The notes: generated by a model from the letters alone, not told the origin. A stretch of 64,000 nt of DNA from Acheta domesticus (GCA_031308135.1 JAHLJT010009436.1:159801734-159865733), one strand, 5' to 3'; shown: positions 12,181 through 22,319, counted from the first letter of the stretch. Program-made: numbers and translations.

Positions 12181-15100
12181 GACCGCGGAACTTCATGCAT
12201 TTTGCAAATGTTTTGACTGTGCATATTGAAAGGAAATGTATATAACTTTATCTATCACCAAAAATAAAACAAATCTACCCTATTTTTATTTTGCATGTGT
12301 GCATTTTTTAGTTTAAATGCGTATTTTAATGTATGCGGTATATTTTAGTGCATGTATTGCAGGTTTTTGTGGAGAAGAGGATCGAGGTCAGATCTTTTCG
12401 GGTATTTCTCTTTCAACTTAGAAGTGGCTTTCTTCTGACAACGCGGCTAGGGAAATTGAACTTCCTTAGTACCCTTCGCACGGTTTCGGGATTTAGTTTC
12501 TTGCCAATTCCAATTTATAACTGTGGAGTAACTTTTGGTGCATTAATACGAGGATCCTTCTTTATTATTTTCACAACAAGATTCTCTTCTGGATCAGAAA
12601 GTCTTCGGACGTTCTCCTCCGGGTTGCAGTTCAATCGCCTATTCATTGATGGACCATGAGATTGTCACTCACTGTGCTTTTTTCATTAATGGCATTTTGC
12701 AAAATTTTGGGCATCATTAACCCTTTGCATGATGGTAAATAACCAGCTGACGCTGCTCAAAGTTGGTGTTCAATCCTCAACGATTCATTTATCTTAAATG
12801 TGTTGGTTCCCACGTATCAGGTTCATCAACTGAAAGGTAACCATGGTTTGTTTTATTTTTGGTGATAGGTAAAGTTATATACATTTCCTTTCGATATGCA
12901 CAGTCAGTAAAAATATGCAATTGCATGACATTCCGCGGTATAATAATAATAATAAGAAGAAGAAGAAGAAGAAGAACAAGAACAAGAAGAAGAAGAAGAA
13001 AATTCATAACAATAAAACACAACACACTTGCCAATAAAAACACTAAATTAATAATTTGCATATATTAGGTCTTATAATTTGAAATAAAATGCATTTTAAA
13101 TCAGTAAAATCTACAGTAAGTAAATATTGTGCATTGTAAATAAAAATTACCATAGTAACCCATTGCAGTCCCATTTTTAAACTTGCACCATCTGTTTGGA
13201 AATATACAAGGATTATTATAGAATTTTTTCAATTTTTTTGAAGATGAGCATTTTGAAAAAACTCAAAATCAAAAATTTAAATTCAAATTTGAAAACCTTT
13301 TTAAACGCAACCCCTATTGAGTTGTATATCATATAAAAGGCCATAAAGAAAGCTGCAAAATGACACCTGTTCCAGCTCTCTATCTTAATTTGGTGAGGTT
13401 CTACATCAATTTAAAAATTTTCGGGAAGCCAATTTTGCAAAATTTTACATGGCTGTATATCAGAAACGGGTGGAAATATTTTACTCAAAATTTGTAGTTT
13501 TCTTATTCTCCATGCATACTACTTATGTGTCAAATTTCATCTGAATCTAAAATGGTGAGGTAAAATTTTAATTAAAACTGTGTTGATTTAATATGGAATG
13601 ACCCATAAGTCGTATCTCATTCTCTAAAATTTCAATAGGTATTTTACAATATTAATACCTCAAAGACTACATTTAGTTGAAATTCAATCACCAAAAGAAT
13701 CAAAGTATTTTACAGAAACATTTACACTTTTTTTTAAAAAAAAGGCAAAAGGCTCTCTGTACTCTCAGCGTAGAACATCACAAAGTGATCTCCATCTACA
13801 AGTAATATACCTCCAAAGGAAGTTACAGAGAGAGTTTCAGAGGATTTACTCCCTCAAAGACCGCGGCCGCGGGAAGCGGATGTGGTTCGAGCAGTGGTTT
13901 GTGCAGGTCTGCCCCTTTCCATGCGTCAGCCGGTGAATTCAACTACTCTGTGTCATGCAGTAGAGCCAGCTGATACGCGTAAGGCCTAGTAGCTATGCAC
14001 GCGGGAAGGCTTGGAGATCAACACTTCGGGAATGTTCAGAGCAATGCAGCTGCGTTAGAGCGCGTATTGGCGAGGTCGCGGATGAAGCTTATCGGGAGAC
14101 GTGGCTCAAGCCATCAACTGATGCACTTAAGTGCCTCCGTCTGCGAGGTCCTAGATTCGAGTCCCGACGGTGGCAAGATTTTCGCCACTAGCTACTGAGC
14201 TGGCTGAATTCCGTCGCTTTATGGAGGAGAATTCTAGCGGCCGACTGCTCTGATTTCCGTGGTTTCTCCGAGCAATAACAGGAGAATGCCGGAGCAGTAC
14301 CTTAACAAACGGTCACGGACGGCGCGCGATCTTTCCTTCCTCTTCCTTGTCCTATCCTCACACCTTACAAACACTTCTTACAAACATTTGTACTAACATG
14401 CACTACACTACCACACAAGTCGGGAGCTCAGAGCTTGTCCCACTAGAGCGGTGCCCTGGTTACGAAAAATCCCGTTAGCCGACGATAGGTCGCCGCCTGA
14501 TCTCGCCATCCAACGGGGGAAGATCACGCACTACACTACGAGGGAAAGCATGCACTACACTTACGGGACTAATGACCTTATCAGATGACGCGCCCGGAAT
14601 TACTAACAATCAATCAATCGGATGAAGCTTCGTACGTGATTCTAGGTTCGTGTCTGTGACGCATTTTCGGGACTAGCTAAGTATCATGGGCATAAGCCAG
14701 CGATTGCCGGTTGTTCCTTTCCGTGGGCTCCTCTGACCGTAAATGCTAGAGCAGATCCTCAAACAATGAGGCAAGGAACGTGCGCAATCCTTCCTTCCCC
14801 ATCCTTCCAGCATTAGGAGCGGACTATGGACTTATTCCGATATCGTTACAGGACAATAAAAGTGACACAATTCACAGATTCTATTCATTATTTATTTATA
14901 AAATAATAAAAACGCTCATTTTTTGTACCAAGAAATTAAAATATTCAGAAATATATTTTGTGTGTACGGGAGAACGAAGCATGCACGTACCTTTGCACTT
15001 TTTTGCAGCACTTCGTATACCGCACGGTGGTGCAGATCTAATGTAACCCAGTACGTTATCGACAGCCTAAAGATAAAATATGATTGAAAGGTTCTAGAAA

Positions 15101-18100
15101 TATTTTCACCTGTCAAGCATCGTGCAACTGTAAACGTATGTCTGTCCTGAATTTGATGGGCTGTTCACCTTCGTATGATTGTATATAGTGCGTTGCGTTT
15201 CAATTCCGACAGTCAAATGGTGCAGCATTTGACATTTTATTGTCGGTTGTCAATGTGGCTCATACCTTTTACGTAATTCTTATATTTAATGCTGGTTTCT
15301 TCTGTACCTTTTATTTCCTAATAATCAACATCTAAATCATTTTCTATTTGACTCAAGATACTCTATCGAAGGGTTAGGAGAATTCTCGTATTTAGATATG
15401 TCTTAAATTAGTAGATAATGCGTACTCGGCGTTGTAAGATGTCCAACCTCGTTCTATATAAAATCTACCCTCATTAAAACCAGGCTTGTCCTGACCTTTT
15501 CTAATTTTATATTTACTTTAATCAGTATCTGCGGAAAAATCTCAATAGTTTCAAGAAAATGGAGAACATTTTCAGGGTATTTGTGTCCCGAGAAAGGAAA
15601 CTTATGAGCGTGCTACCTGAAACCATTTCATTTTTAATTGATTTGTTCCTGCCTATGAGCCAAGACAATATCAATTAATGTTCCTTGACATTGTGAAGAA
15701 ACAACTATTCTATGAGATTTAATGTAATAATTGGAGTTGAAAGTTAACGAAAAGGGCAGATTATTTGCAAGCATTTACCACAAACGGACGAAGTATCTAG
15801 TCTTGTCGGAGGAAGTAAAATATTAATTGCATCACGAAATGGTTAATGTTATTCAACATGTTAATTATAGCGCTAATATTAAATAGGAATATGGTGATTT
15901 TCTTAACAAAATAAGAATTTTGAGGTCTTATTAGTCTCGGAATTTTTTAAATTATATTTACTAATGACTTTTTCAGGGATTCTTTTCCGCACTTTTGGCA
16001 CTCAGTTCCAACCTACTGATCTACTGTGCTTAGTTCTGCATTTCTAATTTTTAATTTGAATATTGTTTCTGTATTTGGATTGCAAATTATTTTATAAAAT
16101 ATAGGAAGGGGCGTTTCCTACTCAATTACTCAGGGTTCCAAAATCCGTTGAGCTGGCATACATTGTTCTTGAGCCAACTGTAAACTTGCTTCTCCCGCGA
16201 GAGGAAATTCTGATCATGGCACTGGGTCAGGCAGTTGGGGAATCAGAAGAGCACAAGTCGACATTTGGAGCGTGGGACAAAGACGGCCATCCAGTCGAAC
16301 GGAGTGTCGTTCGACCTTTCATACACATGCCGCCTGCAGAAGCATTCGCCAGCGTTTTTCTCTTCATACTTTTCCCCTTCAACGCTGAGTGCCCTCTGAT
16401 GCAGCTGTCTTTAGATCTTCTTTCGAATCATTCAATCGTTGGATGCCCTTGGAAATAAAGTATTTACGTGAAGATAAAAGCAAAGAGTATTTTTAAAAAA
16501 ATTTGAAAATTTTAGCGAGCTCAAGCTTTGAAGCTGCGATTAAATATTATCTTGTGTAGTTTCACTTCCGTTTCGTCTTCACCAACGGTTTTTATACATA
16601 GTATATTAGAATGAGGCAAAGAATAATTTCGAAAAAAACAAAGCAGGAGAACTGTTATATAACAATAAATAATAACGAAAGTATAATTGTAGTGTAAAAT
16701 TACAATATAGTGTCACAGGTTTTGCGAAAGAGAGACTATGTTTCCTAGAGAATGTTCTTATGTCACAATAGAACGACTTACTCGCGGCTCTGTGCGACTG
16801 GTGTTATAAGATCGATTTTTAAATCGATTTCTTGCGAAGAATTTTATTTGTTTCAATTAAATTAATACATTGGGGGAGGGGGATTTTGAGTACCTACCAA
16901 GTAAATGAAGGTACTCAAAGTACTCAACGTTTCTACTTTATTCAAATTAATGCTTATTTTTACTCTACCTGCCACTTACATGACGATGTAAACATTTCTT
17001 TTGCCATTATAGATCTATAATAGGAATTAATGTTATTTTGAAAATCAAAGTTTCGGTAATAATTAATAAGGATGCCGCATTACTCTCTTGATACCTACAG
17101 CTGACCCGCATATGAGAGCTTCTGGCTATTTTCCAAAGAAATTCGCAATGAGAATAGACTGGTGGAGCTGAAAATATTTCTAACAATATACGATATTTAA
17201 GTAACTGGTAATCTAATCAATGATTTGAAAAAAATTGAAATGTAAAAGATTACACAGCCAAAAATAAATGAAAGAAAGGTTTTGAAAGTCTGTAAAATAT
17301 CTTGAATGAAGTGTTCATCGAACCACTTTTCTTACAACACAAGAAATTCTTGCCCGGTCAGCATTAAACCTATCACAGTTTCGAATCTCGCAAAGTTGCA
17401 AGTGGCTGTCAAACAGTGGTACCTACCCCAGACAGCAGACTTCTGCGACACAGGGAAACAAATATTGATCCCTCGGTTTGACAAATGTCTCATTTGTCGT
17501 GTTGATAATCTGAAAAATACTGCAATATGTGCTGTATCTTATACAATAGAGATTTTCTATGAAATTGTGTTGTTTGTTGATGAAAACTTAATTTCTGGAT
17601 GTGCCTCGAAGGGACATCTGTGTTGCAGTGACAAAGCACCACTGATTAGCGCGATAAGGTCGCTCTGAAAAATAGCTTTAAATTTTGTTGTAATTGTAAT
17701 TTTTTAGAAAACAAAATCACCTTACCTATGTCGTGCTTGTGTGTGAAAAATAGCGTTAAGTTTTGTTGCACTTGTAATATTGCAAACACCTTTCCGCTAG
17801 TGTCTTGTGCTTTGTGCCCGCAGGCCGAAAATGCGTGTCTTATTTGTTCTGCTTGTTCTTGTGCTTGTGACAATGCTGGCGCATAAAGGACCCTGATAGG
17901 GTCGATATGAAACACAGCTTTAAATTCCATTGTACCTCTAATATTTTAACGAATAGCCTTACCGATGGCGTGCTTGTGTGTGAAAAATAGCATTATGTTG
18001 TGTTGTAGTTGTAAAATTGTAAGCAAACCCCTTACCGATGTGCGTGTTGTGCTTGTGCTCGCAGGCGTACAAGCAGTGGCGTAGTTTCAGTTGGTGTCAG

Positions 18101-19274
18101 CCGGGGCAAAACTAATGGTGTCACCCTACCCCCCCCACACACAAATTAAATACAAAAATATCTATTACAGAATATTTAATATTATTTAATAAAAATACAA
18201 ATTCTCTTTCTCATATTTGTTTATAATATATATTAAAAACTATATAATTCAGAATAATTGAAATATAATTTTTAAATAAAAAATATGAAACCTATAACTA
18301 ATAAATAATGCATGATTTGCCATAAAAACACTTTTAGAGATTTAACGGCCGCAAACTTATCTACAATTTCATCAAAATCTATAATTTTTAAATAAATCAT
18401 TAAAATTATGTAATTCCAACTATACAATTTTCTAATTCGTGTCACCCTTAAAATGGTGATACCCGGGGCGGACCGCTCCCCCTGCCCCCCCTGCCCCCCC
18501 TGCGCCCCCTGCCCCCTCTAACCACGCCACTGCGTACAAACACCCCGATATGTTCTAAATGAAACATAGGTTTACATTTTGTTGTACCTCTAATATTTTT
18601 AGCAAACACCTTATCAATGGCGTGCTTGTGTGTGAAAAATAGCCTTCTGTTATAGTGGTAATATTTTTCGCAAGCGCCTTCCCACTGGCGTCTTGTGCTG
18701 TGTACCCGCAGGCGTACAAGCACCTCGATATGAAGTCGTAGGCTTCCGCGACCGCAGTCATGTGGATGATCTTGGCTGTCCGGGTGACGCCGCGTCCAAG
18801 GCCGAGTTGCCGACGTTTCGACCATCTTATCGTGGTCCTGCGGACCAGCCCTGAGGACACCACGATAAGATGGTCGAAACGTCGGCAACTCAGCCTTCGA
18901 CGCGGCGTCACCCGGACAGCCAAGATCATCCACAAGCACCACGATATGTTCTAAATATGAAACATAGCTTTTCATTTGTTGTACCCCTAATATTTTTAGC
19001 AAACACCTTATCAACGGCGTGCTTGTGCGTGAAAACTAGCCTTGAGTTGTGTTGCAGTAGTAACATTTTGATGTGTGCCTAGGCGTACAAGCACCCCGAG
19101 TGGCGCGGCCCGTGCCTGGGCCCGCGCCCGTCCGAGGAGCACCGCCGCGAGTGGACGGAGGAGCAGCTGCGCGCCGGGGAGGCCATCATCGGCCTGCAGG
19201 CCGGGCAGAACCGCGGCGCCACGCAGTCGGGCCAGAACTTCGGCGCCTCCCGCAAGATCCTGCTGGGCAAATGA
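1485..19274 (+). CDS. Mp20: Muscle protein 20 (calponin family), last two coding exons
   Basis: Two exons of an insect Mp20-type calponin/transgelin protein, joined as 1485-1605 and 19083-19274. The first encodes the end of the single calponin-homology domain (it starts at the FQKACVKYGVPDVDLFQTVD stretch and runs to IFAIGRT). The second encodes AYKHPEW, a linker, and one calponin-like repeat (GLQAGQNRGATQSGQNFGAS), ending RKILLGK and TGA. The phases agree: one leading base plus 40 codons, then a phase-0 junction and 64 codons including the stop. Known family members bind actin in muscle and are about 184 residues long, so roughly the first 80 residues lie outside the window. The intron is about 17.5 kb. 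The ending LGPRP...GLQAG...ILLGK fits Mp20 better than the Chd64/transgelin group. Codon third positions are strongly GC-biased, unlike the ASK1 gene to the right. Confidence 0.88.
2111..2165 (+). repeat. Short direct repeat, 22 bp twice
   Basis: A 22-bp sequence beginning CCATCTAGAAGATTCGAAG occurs at 2111-2132 and again at 2144-2165 in the Mp20 intron. It may be a small local duplication or the flanks of an old insertion; no function is indicated. Confidence 0.6.
3657..3684 (+). repeat. (CAA)n microsatellite
   Basis: Run of about eight CAA units following an A-rich stretch inside the Mp20 intron. The open frames through it (poly-Thr, poly-Gln, poly-Val on the other strand) are products of the simple repeat, not genes. 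Confidence 0.9.
5700..6570. repeat. GC-rich, C-rich low-complexity block
   Basis: An abrupt GC-rich island in an AT-rich intron. 5700-5930 is CpG-rich with mixed sequence; 5940-6170 is degenerate CCCCGCC-type repeat; 6182-6288 is a 10-bp tandem array; 6300-6570 decays into imperfect C-rich repeats. Long frames on both strands are Pro/Arg/Ala- or Gly/Arg-rich and come from the repeat composition. The minus strand is G-rich with many runs of 4 G, so quadruplex formation is plausible. Confidence 0.8.
6182..6288 (+). repeat. 10-bp GC-rich minisatellite
   Basis: About ten and a half copies of a 10-bp unit (GGCCCCGCCC, circularly permuted), almost all identical, with one unit short by a C near 6262. 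Near-perfect unit identity suggests recent expansion. Confidence 0.93.
6645..6718 (+). repeat. CT-rich low-complexity tract
   Basis: Interrupted (CT)n polypyrimidine tract following the C-rich block. The same order, C-rich then CT-rich, is seen in reverse complement at 22560 down to 21890. Confidence 0.85.
7024..7338 (+). other. Unassigned moderately GC-rich segment
   Basis: About 300 bp distinctly less AT-rich than its surroundings, with overlapping short open frames on both strands (for example 7040-7249, ending ICKTNKN). The Arg/Pro/Gly-rich end near 7240-7320 resembles decayed retroelement coding sequence, but I cannot name a family. Confidence 0.3.
7467..7532 (+). repeat. (TTA)n microsatellite
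   Basis: About 20 units of TTA/TAA with one TCA interruption, in the Mp20 intron. Confidence 0.95.
7955..8010 (+). mobile_element. Possible hAT-type element end
   Basis: CACTGGCGGATCCAGGGG at about 7956 resembles the CAGTGGCGGATCC terminus seen at 60300. I found no matching right end, so this is only a candidate relic. Confidence 0.3.
8430..8700. other. CpG-rich island in the Mp20 intron
   Basis: About 270 bp that is very GC-rich and CpG-dense, starting with two near-repeats of GATCCGCTCGAGACGCCG. Open frames on both strands are compositional. It could be an unmethylated regulatory island or a fragment of a GC-rich repeat; the sequence does not decide. Confidence 0.4.
8705..8936. mobile_element. 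232-bp hairpin (foldback) MITE-like element
   Basis: Nearly the whole segment is an imperfect inverted repeat: the left arm from TATACTTCGG to about 8814, the right arm from about 8825 to CCGAAGTATA. The middle of each arm (TATTTCGCGTCGTTCT and its complement) is very well matched. The flanking TA could be a mariner/Tc1-type TA target duplication. Transcribed in either direction, it would fold into a long hairpin. It has no coding capacity. Confidence 0.75.
9459..9489 (+). repeat. (AAAT)n microsatellite
   Basis: About seven AAAT units in the Mp20 intron. Confidence 0.9.
9845..10065 (+). repeat. CA-rich and CT-rich low-complexity tract
   Basis: Interrupted (CA)n-type sequence up to about 9990, followed by (CT)n/(TGTATGTCTC)-type repeats to about 10045. 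The 258-residue frame reading through it (9600-10376) has no recognisable domain and is judged spurious. Confidence 0.8.
12119..12180 (+). repeat. (TTA)n microsatellite inside the foldback arm
   Basis: About 20 TTA units. The mirror position in the other arm (about 12939-13000) is TAA then GAA/GAAC repeat, so the simple repeats diverged after the arms formed. Confidence 0.93.
12345..12660 (-). pseudogene. Tc1-like transposase relic (DNA-binding part)
   Basis: Reading the minus strand, one frame gives RRLSDPEENLVVKIIKKDPR followed by INAPKVTPQL and a stop; the same frame continues with LNPETVRRVLRKF and RVVRRKPLLS before another stop. This matches the second helix-turn-helix part of Tc1-family transposases (patterns such as DPRITAPKL, SPQTVRRVLRE, ARKKPLL). 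At least two in-frame stops are present and no DDE catalytic region follows, so it is dead. It sits in the centre of the foldback element. Confidence 0.72.
12939..13000 (+). repeat. TAA/GAA/GAAC simple repeat
   Basis: Simple repeat in the right foldback arm, opposite the TTA array of the left arm. Confidence 0.9.
14040..14615 (+). mobile_element. tRNA-derived SINE copy
   Basis: Contains a tRNA-like head with a B-box-like segment (GAGGTCCTAGATTCGAGTCC near 14145-14165). A body shared with 23007-23590 follows: the GGAGGAGAATTCTAGCGGCC block, CCGTGGTTTCTCCG, GGAGCAGTACC, CGCGCGATCTTTCCTTCCTC, and a tail with ACTTACGGGACTA and GACGCGCCCG. The start is approximate. Confidence 0.75.
14619..14830 (+). 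mobile_element. Truncated SINE copy, same family
   Basis: Diverged fragment directly after the previous copy. It has a tRNA-like GATTCTAGGTTCGTGTC, a CTTTCCGTGGGCTCCTCTGA block, an AATGCTAGAGCAG block and a CAATCCTTCCTTCCCC end, in the same order as in the longer copies. Confidence 0.6.
16186..16458 (+). other. Unassigned 90-codon open stretch
   Basis: The longest open frame in an otherwise featureless part of the Mp20 intron (about 14830-17660). Its composition is more balanced than the surroundings. I do not recognise the translation and see no convincing acceptor and donor around it. Confidence 0.2.
18074..18532. mobile_element. hAT-type non-autonomous element (459 bp)
   Basis: Termini CAGTGGCGTAG and CCACGCCACTG are inverted repeats typical of hAT elements. 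The flanks CGTACAAG (18066-18073) and CGTACAAA (18533-18540) form an 8-bp target duplication with one mismatch, as expected for hAT. AT-rich interior, no coding capacity. Related to 32633-33094, which lies in the opposite orientation. Confidence 0.87.
18733..18933. mobile_element. Palindromic element, 75-bp arms
   Basis: Arms 18762-18836 and 18859-18933 are near-perfect reverse complements (outer end GTGGATGATCTTGGCTGTCC, inner part GACGTTTCGACCATCTTATC) around a 22-nt loop. A leader, AAGTCGTAGGCTTCCGCG, precedes the left arm. The sequences ACAAGCACC(T/A)CGATATG at 18716-18732 and 18932-18948 flank it as a 17-bp direct repeat with one mismatch. That could be a target duplication or simply adjacent units of the host tandem array. 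A related half-element is at 24222-24310. Confidence 0.75.
19083..19274 (+). CDS. Mp20: Mp20 terminal exon (calponin-like repeat)
   Basis: Acceptor tag at 19080-19082, then 63 codons and TGA. Encodes AYKHPEWRGPCLGPRPS, the acidic/basic linker EEHRREWTEEQLRAGEA, and the calponin-like repeat with IIGLQAG and GATQSGQNFG. Very GC-rich, nearly all third positions G or C. Confidence 0.92.
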   Translation, partial: AYKHPEWRGPCLGPRPSEEHRREWTEEQLRAGEAIIGLQAGQNRGATQSGQNFGASRKILLGK

Positions 19275-19830
19275 ACCCCTCGCCCCGACCACGCCCGCCG
19301 CCCCCGCCCTCGCCCCCGCCCTCGCCCTCTCACACGCTCCACGCTCCTCGCAGGTGCATCGGTCTCCCGGGTAGGCAAGGTTCCATCCAGCGAGTGCAAA
19401 AGTCATCCACCAGCGCTGTCGTTTGCTGAAAATGGCAAAGAAAGGAAACATGTTTTTCTTGTTTCGGAACTCTTTGTGCAACACTTGTGAAATGAAAAAA
19501 AAAACAACTTGATTTATTGTAAAACGTTTTCGTTAAAAAAACAGTTCTAAATATGCCTCTTTAATTGTGATGCTATTTTCAAACCATTCATTTTTGCAGA
19601 CGTAGCATTTTTTCATGACATCTTTGACCCCTTGCCTACCTCTGAGACCAGGTTCACTCTACTGTTCTTCCTATCGCTCCTCGCTGCTCAGAAGCTGAGA
19701 CTGCCGCTTGTTGGAGAACTTTTAGGTTATGTGAGATATTCTCGTAGCTTTTCTGTGCAGCAATTTTCTTCTTACTCTGCATTACCTCCTAAATGTTAGA
19801 TGATCAATAAAATATAGCAAGTATTCCGTA
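19275..19830 (+). other. Mp20: Probable Mp20 3' untranslated region
   Basis: Sequence after the Mp20 stop. It starts C-rich (19275-19345) and turns AT-rich; the first clear AATAAA is at 19806-19811 (TCAATAAAATA). The true 3' end is not determinable here. Confidence 0.45.
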
Positions 19831-21885
19831 TCTGAATGTCCTTTGCTAATGAAGGCGAGTAATGAAATAATGCGTTCGTCTTTAATCATTCCATCTAACG
19901 TTGTCAACTGCGTGACTGCATTTCTATATCCAACTAAGATATTCGTAATTTATGAATATGCAAGAATATTCGTAAAAAAGACGAACTTTAATGTGGTATT
20001 TTAGGAATTTGCTGCCTCAAATCAAGACGAAATGGTTATCATAAAACAGTCAGATTTATTTCCGTTGCTTTTATAAGAAGAAAATACAAACACCGCAAAA
20101 TAAAGTCGACAATGTAGTCAGGCGTTACTTTCTATTATCAGTCTTTCTGCAGATTAGAAGTAAAAAATAAATCAATTTTCACCGTTTTCTTCATATTGAT
20201 TCATTGATTTGCTTTGCTTGCTTGCGACTTAGAGCAGTCGCATTTAAACGGCGGGCGCATATAATTATTTTAATTTCGACTCATTTTTAAAGTAAACTAT
20301 GCGATAGTACAAGATCATGTCAAAATATTTTTTTGTTAGAAAATGCATCTTTCTAAGCTGTAGATAGATATAGGTGACATTTGCAAATCAGTTTAATTTT
20401 CCTTTTAGCTCATTTTTTATTTATTAACAATAAAAAATAATATTTCGAATAAAATTATTTTAACTACTGAAATTTTCTAAGAATTGTAATTTTATAGTTT
20501 AATTCAAACTATGAAAATTATCTTACTTGTAGAATGTTGCAAATGGTGCCTAGCTGATCTCTTCGGGATATATAGAATTTAACATATTTTTGTAAACTTG
20601 TTTGTAGATGTTTATTATTAATTTGCTTCAGTAAAATATTAATTTATTTTGTGTATATTGAAACAAAGAAAGTTCTTTCTCTGAAACATTATGTTTTATT
20701 TCCACCCTAAACAATTTCCCTTCTCAAACAATATTAACGGGAAATACATTCCTTTCCATACTTTACAATCATGCGTTCGATTTGTCTGACGACGGAACGA
20801 CTATGTGAAATATCAATGAACAGTTCTTAAAATCAGACGTATATCTCAATGCGCATGAAGGCAGTATACAAAATAGCGATATACGTCTGCCAATGTTTCT
20901 TCGAAATTAAGGTTCAAGGTCACGAAGCGTGGCGCCAGTGATACTTTTCACACCTAAAGATGAAAATGATTTCACTGATGCGCATTTCCCGCCACTAAGA
21001 TAACTGAACAGGCGCGCCGGACTGTGAGACCATCTCGCGTCTTCATGTAGGGTATCTGGAGCAGACAGCACGCAGAAATAATGTAAAGAAAAAATACTAT
21101 TTTTTAAAATACTTCTTTTCTTAAAAAATATGCACTAAAATTGAAGGAAATTTATAGAATAAAAATAGTTTGTCAAAATATGTAATATAGTACCAAATAC
21201 GTAAAAACATGTAACGAAAAAATTTCATATTGTTTTCGGACGGCGACGGTTCGCCTAGGGTACAAATTTGAGAACGGTAAGTAGAATGACAAAAAAAGAT
21301 GTAATTACAAAAACTCCTGTCTCTAGTTATCAGAATATATTATATCCAGGAATGCTACACATTTATCACCAACACCATGAGGAGTGACTGTGGATTTAAA
21401 ATTTGGAACCCAAGAGTGAAACCTAGAACTCTGATTGCTGCAATTCATGTTCACCCAAAGCAGCTAAGCATCATTTTATGCTTTAAGGTTCCATCACACA
21501 CCACCAAGAGTTACCAGGACTTTTAAGGCCCCGAGGGGTATCTGATTCTGAATTTCTCCTGGTTTCCCGAAGGGACTAATTCGATCATTCTGCCCGAATG
21601 TTTCCCTTCCCCCTCCTTCCGCCGCTGCCGTCCTTAGAACCTGGCTACGAGGAAATCCTCCATCCGCAAATGGTTCATTTATCGGCAAGATGCAGAAAAA
21701 TTGCGATCAGAAAGTACTGACCACTCTAATATTGCCTTAGTGATTAGGCAAAAGAGCGGGTCAGATGGCCCGATTTTCGTCGTATACAATTCTTCTTGTT
21801 TTTAAAAATGTCGGCAGTGCAACAAGAATGTCAAGCCGGAGCGCTTCCTGAATTGTAGCGCCCTCGAAAAGAGGGGCAAAGAGAA
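19831..21885. other. AT-rich intergenic sequence, no feature seen
   Basis: No gene, tRNA or well-bounded repeat that I can support. The short frame at 21494-21688 (minus) has no recognisable domain. Confidence 0.5.
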
Positions 21886-21889
21886 AAGC

Positions 21890-22200
21890 ACAGAGGTGAC
21901 TAAAGATACAGAGGTAATAAGAGATAAATATTGAGACAGAGAGGCAAACATTAAGAGATGCAGACGTAAAGCGAGGCAGGGGCAACAAGACAGAGAATCA
22001 GAGAGGCAGACAGTGAGGCTGAGGTAGACAGACAGGTAGGTAGACAATCAGAGAGACACACAGAGAAGCAGATAGTGGGAGAGGCAGACAGACTGATAGA
22101 GATAGGTTGGGAGATGAAATAGACTGACAGCGAGAGCGAGAGAGAGACAGAGAGGCAGAGAGAGACAGAGACAGAGAGAGAGAGAGGGCAGAGAGACCGA
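21890..22200 (+). repeat. GA-rich low-complexity tract
   Basis: About 310 bp of degenerate AGACAGAGAGGCAG-type purine repeat. The poly-Ser/Leu/Val frames on the minus strand come from it. Confidence 0.88.
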
Positions 22201-22319
22201 CCTAGAATCATACATAAAATATTTGCTTGGAACGTTTACGTTCAACTCGGAAACGATCTTGAACACAACGAACGGCGGAAAATTTCGCGTCCATTTGGCA
22301 GGGCGTTCCTGGTCCTTTC

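Larger units (their letters stand above)
11535..13601. mobile_element. 2.07-kb foldback DNA element with long inverted arms
   Basis: Left arm about 11535-12270 and right arm about 12847-13601 are diverged reverse complements running outward to matching termini (GGGTCATTCCATATTAAATC at the left, its complement at the right). ATAA is found immediately outside both ends, consistent with a 4-bp target duplication. The arms include paired microsatellites: TTA on the left; TAA/GAA on the right. The roughly 575-bp centre holds a Tc1-like transposase relic. The superfamily is not certain, because a 4-bp ATAA duplication is not the TA expected for Tc1/mariner. Confidence 0.8.
17660..19090 (+). repeat. 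Tandem degenerate copies of the Mp20 acceptor region
   Basis: About four diverged copies of a roughly 200-bp unit. Each unit contains GCGTGCTTGTGTGTGAAAAA (near 17735, 17970, 18620 and 19018) and ends in an acceptor-like CAG or TAG. At 18062-18064, 18709-18711 and 19081-19082 the acceptor is followed by GCGTACAAGCA, the first bases of the true last exon. The copy ending at 17821-17823 (CAGGCC) lacks that exon start. Two insertions interrupt the array: a hAT-type element at 18074-18532 and a palindromic element around 18733-18933. Confidence 0.82.

Noticed and set aside
17306..17668. 120-codon + strand frame just before the tandem array
   Set aside because: No domain; part of it overlaps the first degenerate repeat unit.
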